Notes under the pieces: generated by a model
Database searches by the model: none
What the model saw: the letters and a program-made list of their open reading frames with translations, nothing else
Told to the model about the DNA's origin: nothing
Made by a program: the position numbers and the translations under genes
Shown here: piece by piece, positions 7,011 to 15,366 of the stretch
Position numbering within the stretch: the stretch's first letter is position 1
Layout of the letters: each line of letters begins with the position of its first letter
From: Thiomicrorhabdus sp034722175
GTDB lineage: Bacteria > Pseudomonadota > Gammaproteobacteria > Thiomicrospirales > Thiomicrospiraceae
Length of the DNA: 31,272 bases
Reading direction: 5' to 3'
NCBI GenBank assembly: GCA_034722175.1
Contig: JAYENR010000218.1
Coordinates: forward strand, 1 to 31,272

Positions 7011-7895
7011 ATGTCTTACAAGCCTTTAACTAAAGCCATTTTACCTGTAGCTGGACTAGGAACTCGTTTTTTACCCGCTACTAAAGCGATTCCTAAAGAG
7101 ATGTTGACAGTGGTTGATAAACCTTTAATTCAATACATCGTGCATGAAGCTGCAGAAGCAGGGATTACTGATATTATTTTAGTCACTCACTCAAGTAAGG
7201 GAGCGATTGAGAATCACTTTGACAAACATTATGAACTTGAAAATGAGTTAATGGTTCGTGGTAAGCAGGATCGTATGGTTCCTCTTAATGAAATCACTCC
7301 TGAAGGTGTGCGTTTGGTCAGTGTTCGTCAGCCAGAAGCGTTAGGTTTAGGGCATGCTATTTTATGTGCAGCTCCTATTATTGCAGAAGATGAGCCGTTT
7401 GCCGTATTGTTACCTGATGTATTGATGCATCATCCTGAAAAGGGTTGTTTGGCTCAGATGGCTGAAACCTATAAAAAAGTACATACCAGTGTTGTGGCTT
7501 TAGAGGAAGTGCCGGAAGATCAGGTTGAAAAATACGGAATTGCCGATGTAAAAGGGCCTGACTTAAGAATTACAGAATTAGTTGAAAAACCAGCTATTGA
7601 AGAAGCGCCTTCAAATTTATCAGTGGTGGGTCGTTATATCTTTACACCTCGAGTGATGGAATTATTGAAGCATACCCAGCCAGGTGCTGGTGGTGAAATC
7701 CAGTTAACCGATGCGATGGATGAGTTGCTTAAAGAAGAGGTCATGTTTGGTTTTGAGTTTAAGGATGGGAAGAGCTATGACTGTGGTGACAAGCTTGGGT
7801 ATTTGCAGGCCAATGTTGAATACGCTTTACGTGATGCAAAATTGGGTGAAGGTTTTAAAGAGTATTTAGATCAGCTGCAAACATCTAAAGTTTAA
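7011..7895 (+). CDS. galU: UTP-glucose-1-phosphate uridylyltransferase
   Basis: Makes UDP-glucose from UTP and glucose-1-phosphate in the cytoplasm, supplying envelope polysaccharide and sugar-nucleotide pathways. The 294-residue length is standard. The nucleotide-binding signature PVAGLGTRFLPATKAIPKEM (12-31) is near the N-terminus, followed by VDKPLIQYIVHEA, a glycine-rich GLGHAILCA region, VVGRYIFTP and GGEIQLTDAMD, all characteristic of bacterial GalU. GAGAGAG precedes the ATG. It is the first gene of galU-pgi-ugd-like: pgi follows after about 30 bp and the dehydrogenase-like gene directly after pgi. The set suggests a module converting fructose-6-P/glucose-6-P toward UDP-sugars, though the phosphoglucomutase is not here. 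Confidence 0.96.
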   Translation: MSYKPLTKAILPVAGLGTRFLPATKAIPKEMLTVVDKPLIQYIVHEAAEAGITDIILVTHSSKGAIENHFDKHYELENELMVRGKQDRMVPLNEITPEGVRLVSVRQPEALGLGHAILCAAPIIAEDEPFAVLLPDVLMHHPEKGCLAQMAETYKKVHTSVVALEEVPEDQVEKYGIADVKGPDLRITELVEKPAIEEAPSNLSVVGRYIFTPRVMELLKHTQPGAGGEIQLTDAMDELLKEEVMFGFEFKDGKSYDCGDKLGYLQANVEYALRDAKLGEGFKEYLDQLQTSKV

Positions 7896-7918
7896 AGGTC
7901 GTTATTCAAGTTTAAAGG
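7888..7918 (+). repeat. 11-bp direct repeat at the galU/pgi junction
   Basis: AAGTTTAAAGG occurs at 7888-7898 and again at 7908-7918, exactly 20 bp apart. The first copy carries the galU TAA stop and the second supplies the AAAGGA ribosome binding site of pgi. It looks like a small local duplication, but chance in A-rich sequence cannot be excluded. Confidence 0.55.
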
Positions 7919-7925
7919 ATTGGTT

Positions 7926-9554
7926 ATGGGCGTTGAGACATCTACTGCGTGGAAAGCTTTGTTGGATCATAGTGAGAGCGGGGCTGCTAAAAAGCATTTA
8001 ATGACTTTGTTTGAAGACGATACCAGAGCAAGGCGTTTTTCTGTGGAGCTTGAAGAGATGTTTTTGGATTACTCCAAAAACAGGATTACGGATGAAACCT
8101 TATCTTTGTTGATGGACTTGGCGGAGCAGCAAGAGTTATCTTGTTGGATTGAAAGACTGCTCTCAGGTGAGCAGGTTAATGATACTGAAATGCGTCCTGC
8201 GATGCACAGTGCGTTACGAGCTGGTGGGGAGAGTGTTTCAGGTGAGGCGGCTAGTGTTCAGCCACAAATTGAGTCTGAATTTAATAAAATGGCTGTTTTA
8301 GTCGGTAAAATTCGTTCAGGTCATTGGCGCGGCTTTAGTGGAAAGCCGATTACCGATGTGGTCAATATTGGTGTGGGTGGATCTGATTTAGGTCCTTTAA
8401 TGATGACCAATGCCTTGCAGACTATCAAATCCCCAATCTCACTTCATTTTGTCTCTTCAATCGATGGTACTCAGACCTCTAACTTGCTTAAAAGTCTTAA
8501 TCAAGAAACAACGCTATTTGTGTTGGCCTCTAAGTCTTTTACCACTATCGATACCTTATCGAATGCGGAAACGGCTAAGGATTGGTTGTCTGAAATGATT
8601 TCTGAACAAGATACATTACTTTCTCAACATTTTATCGGTGTTTCAACTAAACCAGAGATGATGACGGAGTGGGGTATTCCAGCTGACAATCAACTTAAGT
8701 TTTGGGATTGGGTTGGTGGACGCTATTCAATGTGGTCAACAATCGGGTTGCCGATTGCTTTACAGATAGGAATGTCTGGTTTTAAAGAGATGCTTGCCGG
8801 TGCATCAGTCATGGATCAACATTTTGGTTCTGCTCCGCTGGAACAAAATCTTCCAGTGCTTATGGGGCTGATTGATGTTTGGAATATTAACTTTTTAGAT
8901 ATTCAAGCGAAAGCAATATTGCCTTATGACGCAAGGTTAAAGTACCTGCCTTCTTATTTTGAACAGTTAGTAATGGAAAGTAATGGTAAGTCTGTGAATC
9001 GTGATGGTGAACGGGTTAACTATAAAACCTGTCCAATCTTGTGGGGGGAAGTTGGTCCAAATGCACAGCATGCTTTTTACCAGCTTTTACATCAAGGAAC
9101 ACAGTCAGTTATGTGTGATTTTATTGCACCTGTCGAACGTGATGATTTTGATGTAGATGGGCATTCAGAAAAAGATGAAAGTTTACGTTATCAGCACGAA
9201 CTGGCATTAGCCAACTGTTTTGCACAGTCTAGAGTGTTGATGTTGGGTGATGCGGCTATCCCTGAAGGAATCAAAGAGCAATTTAATTCACCGTTTAAAC
9301 ACTATCCGGGAAATCAGCCTTCGAATACGATCTTGTTGAAGAGTATTTCTGCAAAAACAATGGGGATGTTAGTTGCTTTGTATGAGCATAAAACTTTTGT
9401 AGAGTCAGTTATTTGGGAAATCAACCCTTTTGATCAGTGGGGGGTTGAGCTTGGTAAGCTAATAGCCAAAGAAACACATTCAGCGATAAAAGATACAGAA
9501 AAGGCAAAGGAGTTTGATTCTTCTACTCAGAGCCTAATTGAGAGGGTTATATAG
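7926..9554 (+). CDS. pgi: Glucose-6-phosphate isomerase
   Basis: Interconverts glucose-6-phosphate and fructose-6-phosphate in the cytoplasm. In an autotroph it links Calvin-cycle hexose phosphate to storage and envelope sugars. The 542-residue protein carries the PGI signatures: NIGVGGSDLGPLM, FWDWVGGRYSMWSTIGLP, MESNGKSVNRDG with the catalytic Glu, HAFYQLLHQGT with the catalytic His, NQPSNTILL, and WEINPFDQWGVELGK with the C-terminal catalytic Lys. A TTG at 7920 is in frame, but AAAGGA (7914-7919) sits six bases before the ATG at 7926, so the ATG is preferred. The stop directly abuts the next gene's start at 9555, indicating translational coupling. Confidence 0.96.
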   Translation: MGVETSTAWKALLDHSESGAAKKHLMTLFEDDTRARRFSVELEEMFLDYSKNRITDETLSLLMDLAEQQELSCWIERLLSGEQVNDTEMRPAMHSALRAGGESVSGEAASVQPQIESEFNKMAVLVGKIRSGHWRGFSGKPITDVVNIGVGGSDLGPLMMTNALQTIKSPISLHFVSSIDGTQTSNLLKSLNQETTLFVLASKSFTTIDTLSNAETAKDWLSEMISEQDTLLSQHFIGVSTKPEMMTEWGIPADNQLKFWDWVGGRYSMWSTIGLPIALQIGMSGFKEMLAGASVMDQHFGSAPLEQNLPVLMGLIDVWNINFLDIQAKAILPYDARLKYLPSYFEQLVMESNGKSVNRDGERVNYKTCPILWGEVGPNAQHAFYQLLHQGTQSVMCDFIAPVERDDFDVDGHSEKDESLRYQHELALANCFAQSRVLMLGDAAIPEGIKEQFNSPFKHYPGNQPSNTILLKSISAKTMGMLVALYEHKTFVESVIWEINPFDQWGVELGKLIAKETHSAIKDTEKAKEFDSSTQSLIERVI

Positions 9555-10865
9555 ATGAAAGTCTCCGTTTTTGGTTGTGAGTTAAGTGGTTTGGTTACAG
9601 CTGGTGCTTTGGCTCAAACAGGTAATAAAGTGGTAGCTATGCCAATTGGTACTGCAAAAGTTGAAGAGCTTCGTCGTGCTGAATTACCAAGGGATGAGCC
9701 TGGACTGGATCAACTGATTAAAAATCAGTTAGATGAAGGTAACTTGAGTTTTGAAGAAGATTGGAAGCATGGTATAGAGAGTGGAGAAATACTGATTTTA
9801 AGTATGCCTTCATGGCGCTTAGATCGTGCCGAGGAGGTGATTGAATGTATTGGTGAATATGCACAAGATGATGTCCTGGTGGTTAATCAGAGTTCATTTC
9901 CAATTGGAACAGCTGATCGGTTTGAAGCTAAATTGAAATTAGCCTTTGCGGAAAGAGGGTTGGTTGCTAAAGCGTCAGTGGTGGCAATGCCTGAGTTTAT
10001 CAGTGAAGGCTCTGCGTTGAATGACTTCACTCGTCCAGATAGGGTTGTATTGGGAAGTAATGATGAAACGTGCATTAACCGTATTAAGGATCTAATGCGT
10101 CCATTTAACCGCGTTACCGACCAAGTGAAAATCATGAGTACACGTGCGGCTGAATATACCAAGTATGCAGTGAATGCGTTATTGGCTACTCGTATCAGCT
10201 TGGTCAATGAATTGGCTAACAACGCTGAGCACTTTGATATTGATATGGAAGATGTACGTCAAGGATTAGGATCAGATAATCGTATTGGCTTTAGTTATCT
10301 TTATCCTGGTTGTGGATTCGGTGGGCCAAGTTTTGCATCTGATGTTAAAAATTTAGTTGCTACTCTTGAAAGTAAAGGCTATGACGCGGATCTGTTAAAG
10401 ACTGTATTGAGCAATAATGAAACACAGAAAGAGGTGTTATTTCGTAAAGCATGGCGTTTTTTCAATACAGATTTAAAAGACAAAACCATTGCGGTTTGGG
10501 GGCTTTCTTTTAAGCCGAATACCTCAACGGTTGAAAATGCACCGAGTTTAAAAACAATAGAAGCATTAGTTGCTCAGGGGGCAAGGGTTAAAGTGTTTGA
10601 TCCGAAAGCGATGCCTGATTTTGCCGTGCAATGGAAAGGTGGAACCGGGGTTGAGCTGGTTGAAGGCATGTATGAAGCGCTTGAAGATGCCGATGCGTTG
10701 TTTGTTATGACGGAGTGGAAGATGTTCTGGAATCCGGATTATCAACTAATGAGAAGTAAAATGAACGCCCCAGTTATTTTTGATGGTCGTAATATTTATG
10801 ATCAAGATGTGGTGATGGAGTTTGGTTTCAGATACTTTGGTGTGGGTCGTGGAGAAAAAATCTAA
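9555..10865 (+). CDS. UDP-glucose/GDP-mannose dehydrogenase family protein with altered active-site motifs
   Basis: The 436-residue protein has the full three-part architecture of UDP-glucose 6-dehydrogenases, which oxidise UDP-glucose to UDP-glucuronate with NAD+. Retained landmarks are MPEFISEG (E147), AEYTKYAVNALLATRISLVNE with K203 and N207, GLSFKPNT (317-323) and VFDPKAM. Several key sites differ from the family pattern. GxGxxG is GCELSG (7-12). The acidic residue after the second beta strand is absent (VVAMPIG). The TP-containing loop is shortened to SMPSWRL. The catalytic Cys of GFGGSCFPKD is Ser259 in GFGGPSFASD. The DDxR segment is STVEN (324-328). It starts immediately after the pgi stop, in the galU-pgi unit. 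It may be an inactive paralogue with a regulatory or scaffold role, or an enzyme of altered chemistry. Fold and family are secure; activity is not. Confidence 0.8.
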   Translation: MKVSVFGCELSGLVTAGALAQTGNKVVAMPIGTAKVEELRRAELPRDEPGLDQLIKNQLDEGNLSFEEDWKHGIESGEILILSMPSWRLDRAEEVIECIGEYAQDDVLVVNQSSFPIGTADRFEAKLKLAFAERGLVAKASVVAMPEFISEGSALNDFTRPDRVVLGSNDETCINRIKDLMRPFNRVTDQVKIMSTRAAEYTKYAVNALLATRISLVNELANNAEHFDIDMEDVRQGLGSDNRIGFSYLYPGCGFGGPSFASDVKNLVATLESKGYDADLLKTVLSNNETQKEVLFRKAWRFFNTDLKDKTIAVWGLSFKPNTSTVENAPSLKTIEALVAQGARVKVFDPKAMPDFAVQWKGGTGVELVEGMYEALEDADALFVMTEWKMFWNPDYQLMRSKMNAPVIFDGRNIYDQDVVMEFGFRYFGVGRGEKI

Positions 10866-10973
10866 TATTTTTTAAATGTGTCCTTGATATTGTCTAACTC
10901 AGATTATTGTTCAGTCGACTTAGATATGTTGTTAGAATGTAGCCAATATTTTTAATTTAAAAGACTGTGTTTT

Positions 10974-11771
10974 ATGAAACCTTTTGATCGCGGCATTTAT
11001 TTATTGCCAAACCTGATGACAACCATCGCTTTATTTGCAGGTTTTTATGCAGTTATTGCAGGAATGCAGGGGCAATTTGAGGCTGGAGCAATTGCGATTT
11101 TTGTTGCTATGGTCTTTGACGGTTTGGATGGTCGTGTTGCACGCATGACAAATTCGAGTAGTGCATTTGGTGCTGAGTACGATAGCCTAGCTGATATGGT
11201 TTCATTTGGTTTGGCTCCTGCTTTATTATTGTATCAATGGGCGTTACAAGACTTTGATAAGCTGGGGTGGGTGGTTGCATTTATCTATACTGCTGCTGCT
11301 GCACTTAGGTTGGCTCGTTTTAATACTCAAGTTGGTGTCGCTGATAAACGCTACTTTCAAGGTTTACCAAGTCCTGCCGCTGCGGCATTGTTAGCAGGCC
11401 TGGTATGGATGGTTGAAACGAACGATGTTAATACAGGCGCAGAATCGATTGTAGCCTTAGTTTTAACGTTATTTTCCGGTATTATGATGGTCAGTAATGT
11501 TCGTTTTAGCTCTTTTAAAGAGTTGAATTTAAAAGACAAGGTTCCTTTTGTTACACTTCTAATTGTGGTTTTAGTTCTGGTTATTATTACCATTAAACCA
11601 GCCCTGTTCTTGTTTTTGATATTTATACTTTATGCCTTTTCTGGCCCTGTCATGACCTTATTAGGGTTAAGAAAAACCCGAGATCTACGTAAACAACATA
11701 AAAGTAAAAACACCGAAGAGTCTGTAGAACAAGCAGTCGATACGGTTAATCAAGAATCGTCTAAGGATTAG
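10974..11771 (+). CDS. pssA: CDP-diacylglycerol-serine O-phosphatidyltransferase
   Basis: Inner-membrane enzyme that joins CDP-diacylglycerol to L-serine to give phosphatidylserine, the precursor of phosphatidylethanolamine. The 265-residue protein has the CDP-alcohol phosphatidyltransferase motif at 49-74: DGLDGRVAR, eight residues, G-x3-D70-x3-D74. Hydrophobic segments are near 12-30, 36-50, 79-100, 120-135, 150-170 and 185-220, typical of the membrane-integral type II family. The last roughly 35 residues are a charged cytoplasmic tail. leuA starts one base after the stop, so the two are translationally linked; pssA-leuA adjacency is seen in other proteobacteria. Confidence 0.93.
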   Translation: MKPFDRGIYLLPNLMTTIALFAGFYAVIAGMQGQFEAGAIAIFVAMVFDGLDGRVARMTNSSSAFGAEYDSLADMVSFGLAPALLLYQWALQDFDKLGWVVAFIYTAAAALRLARFNTQVGVADKRYFQGLPSPAAAALLAGLVWMVETNDVNTGAESIVALVLTLFSGIMMVSNVRFSSFKELNLKDKVPFVTLLIVVLVLVIITIKPALFLFLIFILYAFSGPVMTLLGLRKTRDLRKQHKSKNTEESVEQAVDTVNQESSKD

Positions 11772-11772
11772 C

Positions 11773-13317
11773 ATGAAAGACCATCTAGTTATATTTGATA
11801 CCACATTGCGTGATGGAGAGCAAAGTCCTGGTGCTTCCATGACCAAGGAAGAGAAGATTCGTATTGCCAAGCAACTTGAAAAGTTGCAGGTAGATGTCAT
11901 TGAGGCGGGTTTTCCTGCTGCCAGTGACGGAGACTTTGAATCTGTATATGCGGTAGCGTCAGTAATTAAGGACAGTACGATTTGTGGTTTAGCCCGAGCC
12001 GTTGAGAATGATATCGTTCGAGCAGGTGAAGCGATTAAGCCAGCAAACTCTGGGCGTATCCATACTTTTATTGCTACTTCTCCCATTCATATGGAAAAAA
12101 AGCTACGTATGACACCTGATCAGGTGGTTGAACGAGCAGTCTGGGCAGTTAAAAAGGCTAGGAATTATACAGATAATGTTGAGTTTTCACCTGAAGATGC
12201 TGGGCGCTCAGAAATAGATTTTTTGTGCAGAGTCATTGAAGCGGCAATTGATGCCGGGGCGACTACGATTAATATCCCGGACACCGTTGGTTATAACGTT
12301 CCACACCAGTTTGGTAACTTATTTAAAGAGTTAATTGAGCGCATCCCTAACTCTGATAAAGCGATCTTTTCAGCACACTGTCATAATGATTTAGGTTTGG
12401 CGGCGGCGAACTCTTTAGCTGCTGTTCGAAACGGGGCACGCCAAGTGGAGTGTACCATTAATGGTTTGGGTGAGAGAGCGGGTAATACTGCGTTAGAAGA
12501 AGTGGTGATGGCGGTTAAAACTCGCCAGGACATCTTTGATGTGGATACGCGTATCAATACTCAAGAAATTGTACCAGCTTCACGTTTGGTTTCGGGTATT
12601 ACAGGATTTGCTGTTCAGCCTAATAAAGCCATTGTTGGTGCAAATGCATTCTCTCATGAGTCTGGAATTCATCAGGATGGGGTGCTTAAGCACCGTGAAA
12701 CCTATGAGATTATGCGTGCAGAAGATGTGGGCTGGACAACAAATAAAATGGTGCTGGGTAAGCACTCTGGTCGTAATGCCTTTAGAACTCGTTTGGAAGA
12801 ACTTGGAATTAGTTTCGAAACCGAGCAGGACTTAAATGATGCATTTACCCGCTTTAAGGAGTTGGCTGATCGTAAGCACGAAATTTATGATGAAGATCTG
12901 CAATCTTTGGTTACGGATAATGCGATTCAGCGTTTAGAAAATGAGACTTATCGTTTAGTGTCATTAAAATCCATTTCAGAAACGGGTGAGAAACCACACG
13001 CGGAAGTGACGCTATGGATTGATGGTGAAGAGCGATCCTCTATGGCGGATGGTAGCGGTTTGGTTGATGCAACCTTTAAAGCAATCGAAAACTTAGTTGG
13101 CTCTGGTTCAACCTTGGAGTTGTACTCCGTGAGTAATGTTACTAATGGGACGGATTCGATGGGTGAAACGTCGGTTCGTTTAGAATTAGCTGGACGTATC
13201 GTTAATGGTCAAGGTTCGGATACCGATATTGTGACTGCGTCTGCAAAAGCCTATATCAATGCCTTAAATAAACTACAGGTTAAGGATGATAAAGCACATC
13301 CTCAAGCACACGTTTAA
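11773..13317 (+). CDS. leuA: 2-isopropylmalate synthase
   Basis: Condenses acetyl-CoA with 2-oxoisovalerate in the first committed step of leucine synthesis. The 514-residue protein begins with the HMGL-like TIM barrel: DTTLRDGEQSPGASMT (9-24) with the metal Asp, INIPDTVGYNVP, and the metal/substrate motif HCHNDLGLAAANSLAAV. HESGIHQDGVLKHRETYEIM and GKHSGRNAF follow. The C-terminal part, from about 390, carries the leucine-feedback regulatory domain seen in full-length LeuA. AAGGAT just before the pssA stop serves as its ribosome binding site. A nine-base gap separates it from the holD-like gene. Confidence 0.97.
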   Translation: MKDHLVIFDTTLRDGEQSPGASMTKEEKIRIAKQLEKLQVDVIEAGFPAASDGDFESVYAVASVIKDSTICGLARAVENDIVRAGEAIKPANSGRIHTFIATSPIHMEKKLRMTPDQVVERAVWAVKKARNYTDNVEFSPEDAGRSEIDFLCRVIEAAIDAGATTINIPDTVGYNVPHQFGNLFKELIERIPNSDKAIFSAHCHNDLGLAAANSLAAVRNGARQVECTINGLGERAGNTALEEVVMAVKTRQDIFDVDTRINTQEIVPASRLVSGITGFAVQPNKAIVGANAFSHESGIHQDGVLKHRETYEIMRAEDVGWTTNKMVLGKHSGRNAFRTRLEELGISFETEQDLNDAFTRFKELADRKHEIYDEDLQSLVTDNAIQRLENETYRLVSLKSISETGEKPHAEVTLWIDGEERSSMADGSGLVDATFKAIENLVGSGSTLELYSVSNVTNGTDSMGETSVRLELAGRIVNGQGSDTDIVTASAKAYINALNKLQVKDDKAHPQAHV

Positions 13318-13326
13318 ATATCAAAA

Positions 13327-13935
13327 ATGACCGATATTAAATTCTCAACAGGCCTGTTCGAACAGTTAGGGGGAAATCTCTATGTGACCAGGCCTGCTTA
13401 CTTTGAAAAAAATGTTTTTTCCAAAACCGCTAAACCTATAGAAGAGGGCTTAAAGCCACAGTCTTCTGAAGCTGTTGACGTATTAAGCAATCAAGCTACT
13501 TATGAAGCTGCTGATACAGGGCAATCGAATCCTCTTGATAATGAGCAAACTTCGGAGTTAAGTGTCGTTAAGAACCAACAAACATCCGTCGTCTTTATTG
13601 GTTCTGGTCTTAATTCTATTTGGGAGGATGAGTCAAAACTTGAGTGGCAGTTGTTGCAAAATATTTGCCAAGCGTTTGACTGGTCCGAAGATGAACTTAG
13701 TTTTTTTGATACTGATTCATTAATCTCTGAAGATGCGATTTTCACGACGATGGAAGAGGTGATTGATCAGGGTGTTGAGTGGGTTTTGTCGATGGATTCG
13801 GAACACTCAATTACTGAACAGCTTTCTGAAGGTGTGCAGGTAATTGAAGTTCCAGATCTAGAGCAGATGCTCTCCGATCCTTACGCCAAACAGTCCTTTT
13901 ACCAGTCGGTTTCTCAGTTGTTATCTTCCTCTTAA
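13327..13935 (+). CDS. Probable divergent DNA polymerase III psi subunit (HolD-like)
   Basis: 202-residue acidic protein directly before rimI, the place holD occupies in E. coli. The N-terminus, GLFEQLGGNLYVTRPAYFEK (9-28), resembles the clamp-loader-binding peptide of psi (LQQLGITQWSLRRP in E. coli). Residues 87-200 show a psi-like sequence of elements: a hydrophobic strand TSVVFIGSG, helix LLQNICQAFDWSEDEL, strand VEWVLSMD, then VIEVPDLEQMLSDPYAKQSF leading to a C-terminal helix. Between them, residues 31-86 are a low-complexity, acidic/polar linker longer than in E. coli psi. Psi couples the clamp loader to chi and SSB. The match is from memory of short motifs plus synteny, so it is not proven. 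Two CAGGCCTG palindromes lie within its first 70 bp. No good ribosome binding site precedes the ATG. Confidence 0.6.
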   Translation: MTDIKFSTGLFEQLGGNLYVTRPAYFEKNVFSKTAKPIEEGLKPQSSEAVDVLSNQATYEAADTGQSNPLDNEQTSELSVVKNQQTSVVFIGSGLNSIWEDESKLEWQLLQNICQAFDWSEDELSFFDTDSLISEDAIFTTMEEVIDQGVEWVLSMDSEHSITEQLSEGVQVIEVPDLEQMLSDPYAKQSFYQSVSQLLSSS

Positions 13936-13946
13936 CGACTCTGTTT

Positions 13947-14432
13947 ATGTCTAATCATTTGTTTAGTTTTTTACGTCCAATGGAGGAGAGTGATCTTTCT
14001 TGGGTGTTAAGTGTTGAAGATCGAGTTTATAGCTTTCCGTGGTCTCTAAAAGGGTTTGAGAATAGTTTGGACCAAGGGTTAAATTATATTTTATGTTCTG
14101 AGCAAGGCCAGTCTTTAGGGTATGTTTGTATTTTAACGGTGTTGGATGAAGCGCATCTTTTAAATTTTTGTGTGTCCCCAGATTATCATAGGCAAGGAGT
14201 TGGAAAAGCAGCTTTGGTTAAGTTAAAGGAGAAGCTCAAAGAGAGTGGTTTTTCAATTGTGTTTTTAGAGGTTAGAGAATCTAATATAGCGGCTCAAGCA
14301 CTGTATGCTCAGAATAGTTTTTCAAGAGATGGGCTAAGGAAAGATTATTACCGAGGTTTGGCGTGGAGTGAGGATCTGTTATGTCAGGAGGAGGTCAAAG
14401 AGGATGCAGTGCTTATGTCCTGCACCCTTTAA
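13947..14432 (+). CDS. rimI: Ribosomal protein S18-alanine N-acetyltransferase RimI
   Basis: GNAT-family enzyme that acetylates the N-terminal alanine of ribosomal protein S18 using acetyl-CoA. The 161-residue protein has the RimI-type N-terminus RPMEESDLSWVLSVEDRVYS and FPWSLKGFENSL. The GNAT core is LLNFCVSPDYHRQGVGKAALVKL, with the acetyl-CoA loop RQGVGK (about 79-84). VFLEVRESNIAAQALYAQNSF and GLRKDYYRG follow, the latter with the Tyr characteristic of RimI. It begins 11 bp after the holD-like gene. The C-terminal 20 residues extend slightly beyond the E. coli protein (148 residues). It converges on suhB with no clear terminator between them. Confidence 0.92.
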   Translation: MSNHLFSFLRPMEESDLSWVLSVEDRVYSFPWSLKGFENSLDQGLNYILCSEQGQSLGYVCILTVLDEAHLLNFCVSPDYHRQGVGKAALVKLKEKLKESGFSIVFLEVRESNIAAQALYAQNSFSRDGLRKDYYRGLAWSEDLLCQEEVKEDAVLMSCTL

Positions 14433-14451
14433 AAAGAGCGAAGAAAAGGTA

Positions 14452-15255
14452 TTAAGTTCTTAACTCTTCTGGAACGGTTTTAGCAATGGTTTGTGCCATC
14501 TCTTTATACAGTTTTGGATTGGCTAACATGATATTTCCGCTCTTCAAGTAGTTGGTTCCACCATTAAAGTCAGTCACTAAAGCCCCGGCTTCTTGTGCAA
14601 TTAATGCGCCTGCTGCTATATCCCAAGGCTTTAAGTTAAATTCCCAGAAGCCGTCAATTCGACCACAAGCGACATAAGCTAAATCTAGTGCTGCTGAACC
14701 TGCACGACGAATTCCTGCTGTAGATTGCATAAAGCTTTTTAAACTGCTCATGTAGCTATCGATGTAGGTGAAGTCATGATAGGGAAAGCCAGTTCCAAGT
14801 AATGAATTTTCAAGCGTCTTTTGCTCGGTCGCTCGGATTCGGTAGTTATTTAGTTTTGCACCGTCACCACGACTTGCTGAAAACATCTCATCTCTAACGG
14901 GATCAAAAACACAGCCATGCATTAATTTACCTTTTTCTTTGACAGCGATTGAGACTGAAAACTGTGGGAACTTATGCAGGAAGTTTGTAGTGCCATCTAA
15001 TGGATCAATAATCCATTCAAAGTCAGATGTTATTGAACCGCTGTGTCCACTCTCTTCTGCAATAATTTTATGATCAGGGTAATATTTTTGAATCGTCTGA
15101 ATGATAATTTGTTCAGCTTCTTTGTCTACTTCACTGACATAGTCACTCTTACCCTTATGCTCAATATTTAAACGCTCAATATTCTCAAGGTGTTGCATAA
15201 TTTGATTTCCAGCGCTGCGAGCAGCAATGGTAGCGACATTTAGTATAGGGTGCAT
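14452..15255 (-). CDS. suhB: Inositol-1-monophosphatase family protein SuhB
   Basis: Mg2+-dependent, Li+-sensitive phosphatase fold; in gammaproteobacteria SuhB also acts in rRNA transcription antitermination and ribosome assembly. The 267-residue protein opens MHPILNVATIAARSAGNQIM, as in E. coli SuhB. Metal ligands are visible: IIAEESG (E67/E68), IDPLDGTTNFLHKFP (D84, D87) and WDIAAGALIAQEAGA with the third Asp near 215. CAGGAA lies six bases before the ATG at 15255. It diverges from trmJ, and the 111-bp spacer holds an 8-bp inverted repeat. Confidence 0.93.
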   Translation of the reverse strand: MHPILNVATIAARSAGNQIMQHLENIERLNIEHKGKSDYVSEVDKEAEQIIIQTIQKYYPDHKIIAEESGHSGSITSDFEWIIDPLDGTTNFLHKFPQFSVSIAVKEKGKLMHGCVFDPVRDEMFSASRGDGAKLNNYRIRATEQKTLENSLLGTGFPYHDFTYIDSYMSSLKSFMQSTAGIRRAGSAALDLAYVACGRIDGFWEFNLKPWDIAAGALIAQEAGALVTDFNGGTNYLKSGNIMLANPKLYKEMAQTIAKTVPEELRT

Positions 15256-15291
15256 GGCATATTCCTGTTATTGGTGTAGACAAAGAGATAA

Positions 15292-15321
15292 GTTGATTAT
15301 ATAACCAATAAATTAATCAAC
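15292..15321. repeat. Operator-like inverted repeat in the suhB/trmJ divergent spacer
   Basis: GTTGATTA (15292-15299) and TAATCAAC (15314-15321) form a perfect 8-bp inverted repeat with 14 bases between them, putting half-site centres 22 bp apart. It lies between two divergent starts and is followed by a short CCGCT/AGCGG repeat (15325-15341). It could be a protein-binding site; no regulator is assigned. Confidence 0.4.
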
Positions 15322-15366
15322 AAACCGCTAAAATAGAGCGGAATAGAATTATAACGGAAAACGAGA

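Noticed and set aside
11685..12086. Minus-strand ORF across the pssA/leuA junction
   Set aside because: Antisense to two clear genes, no motif.
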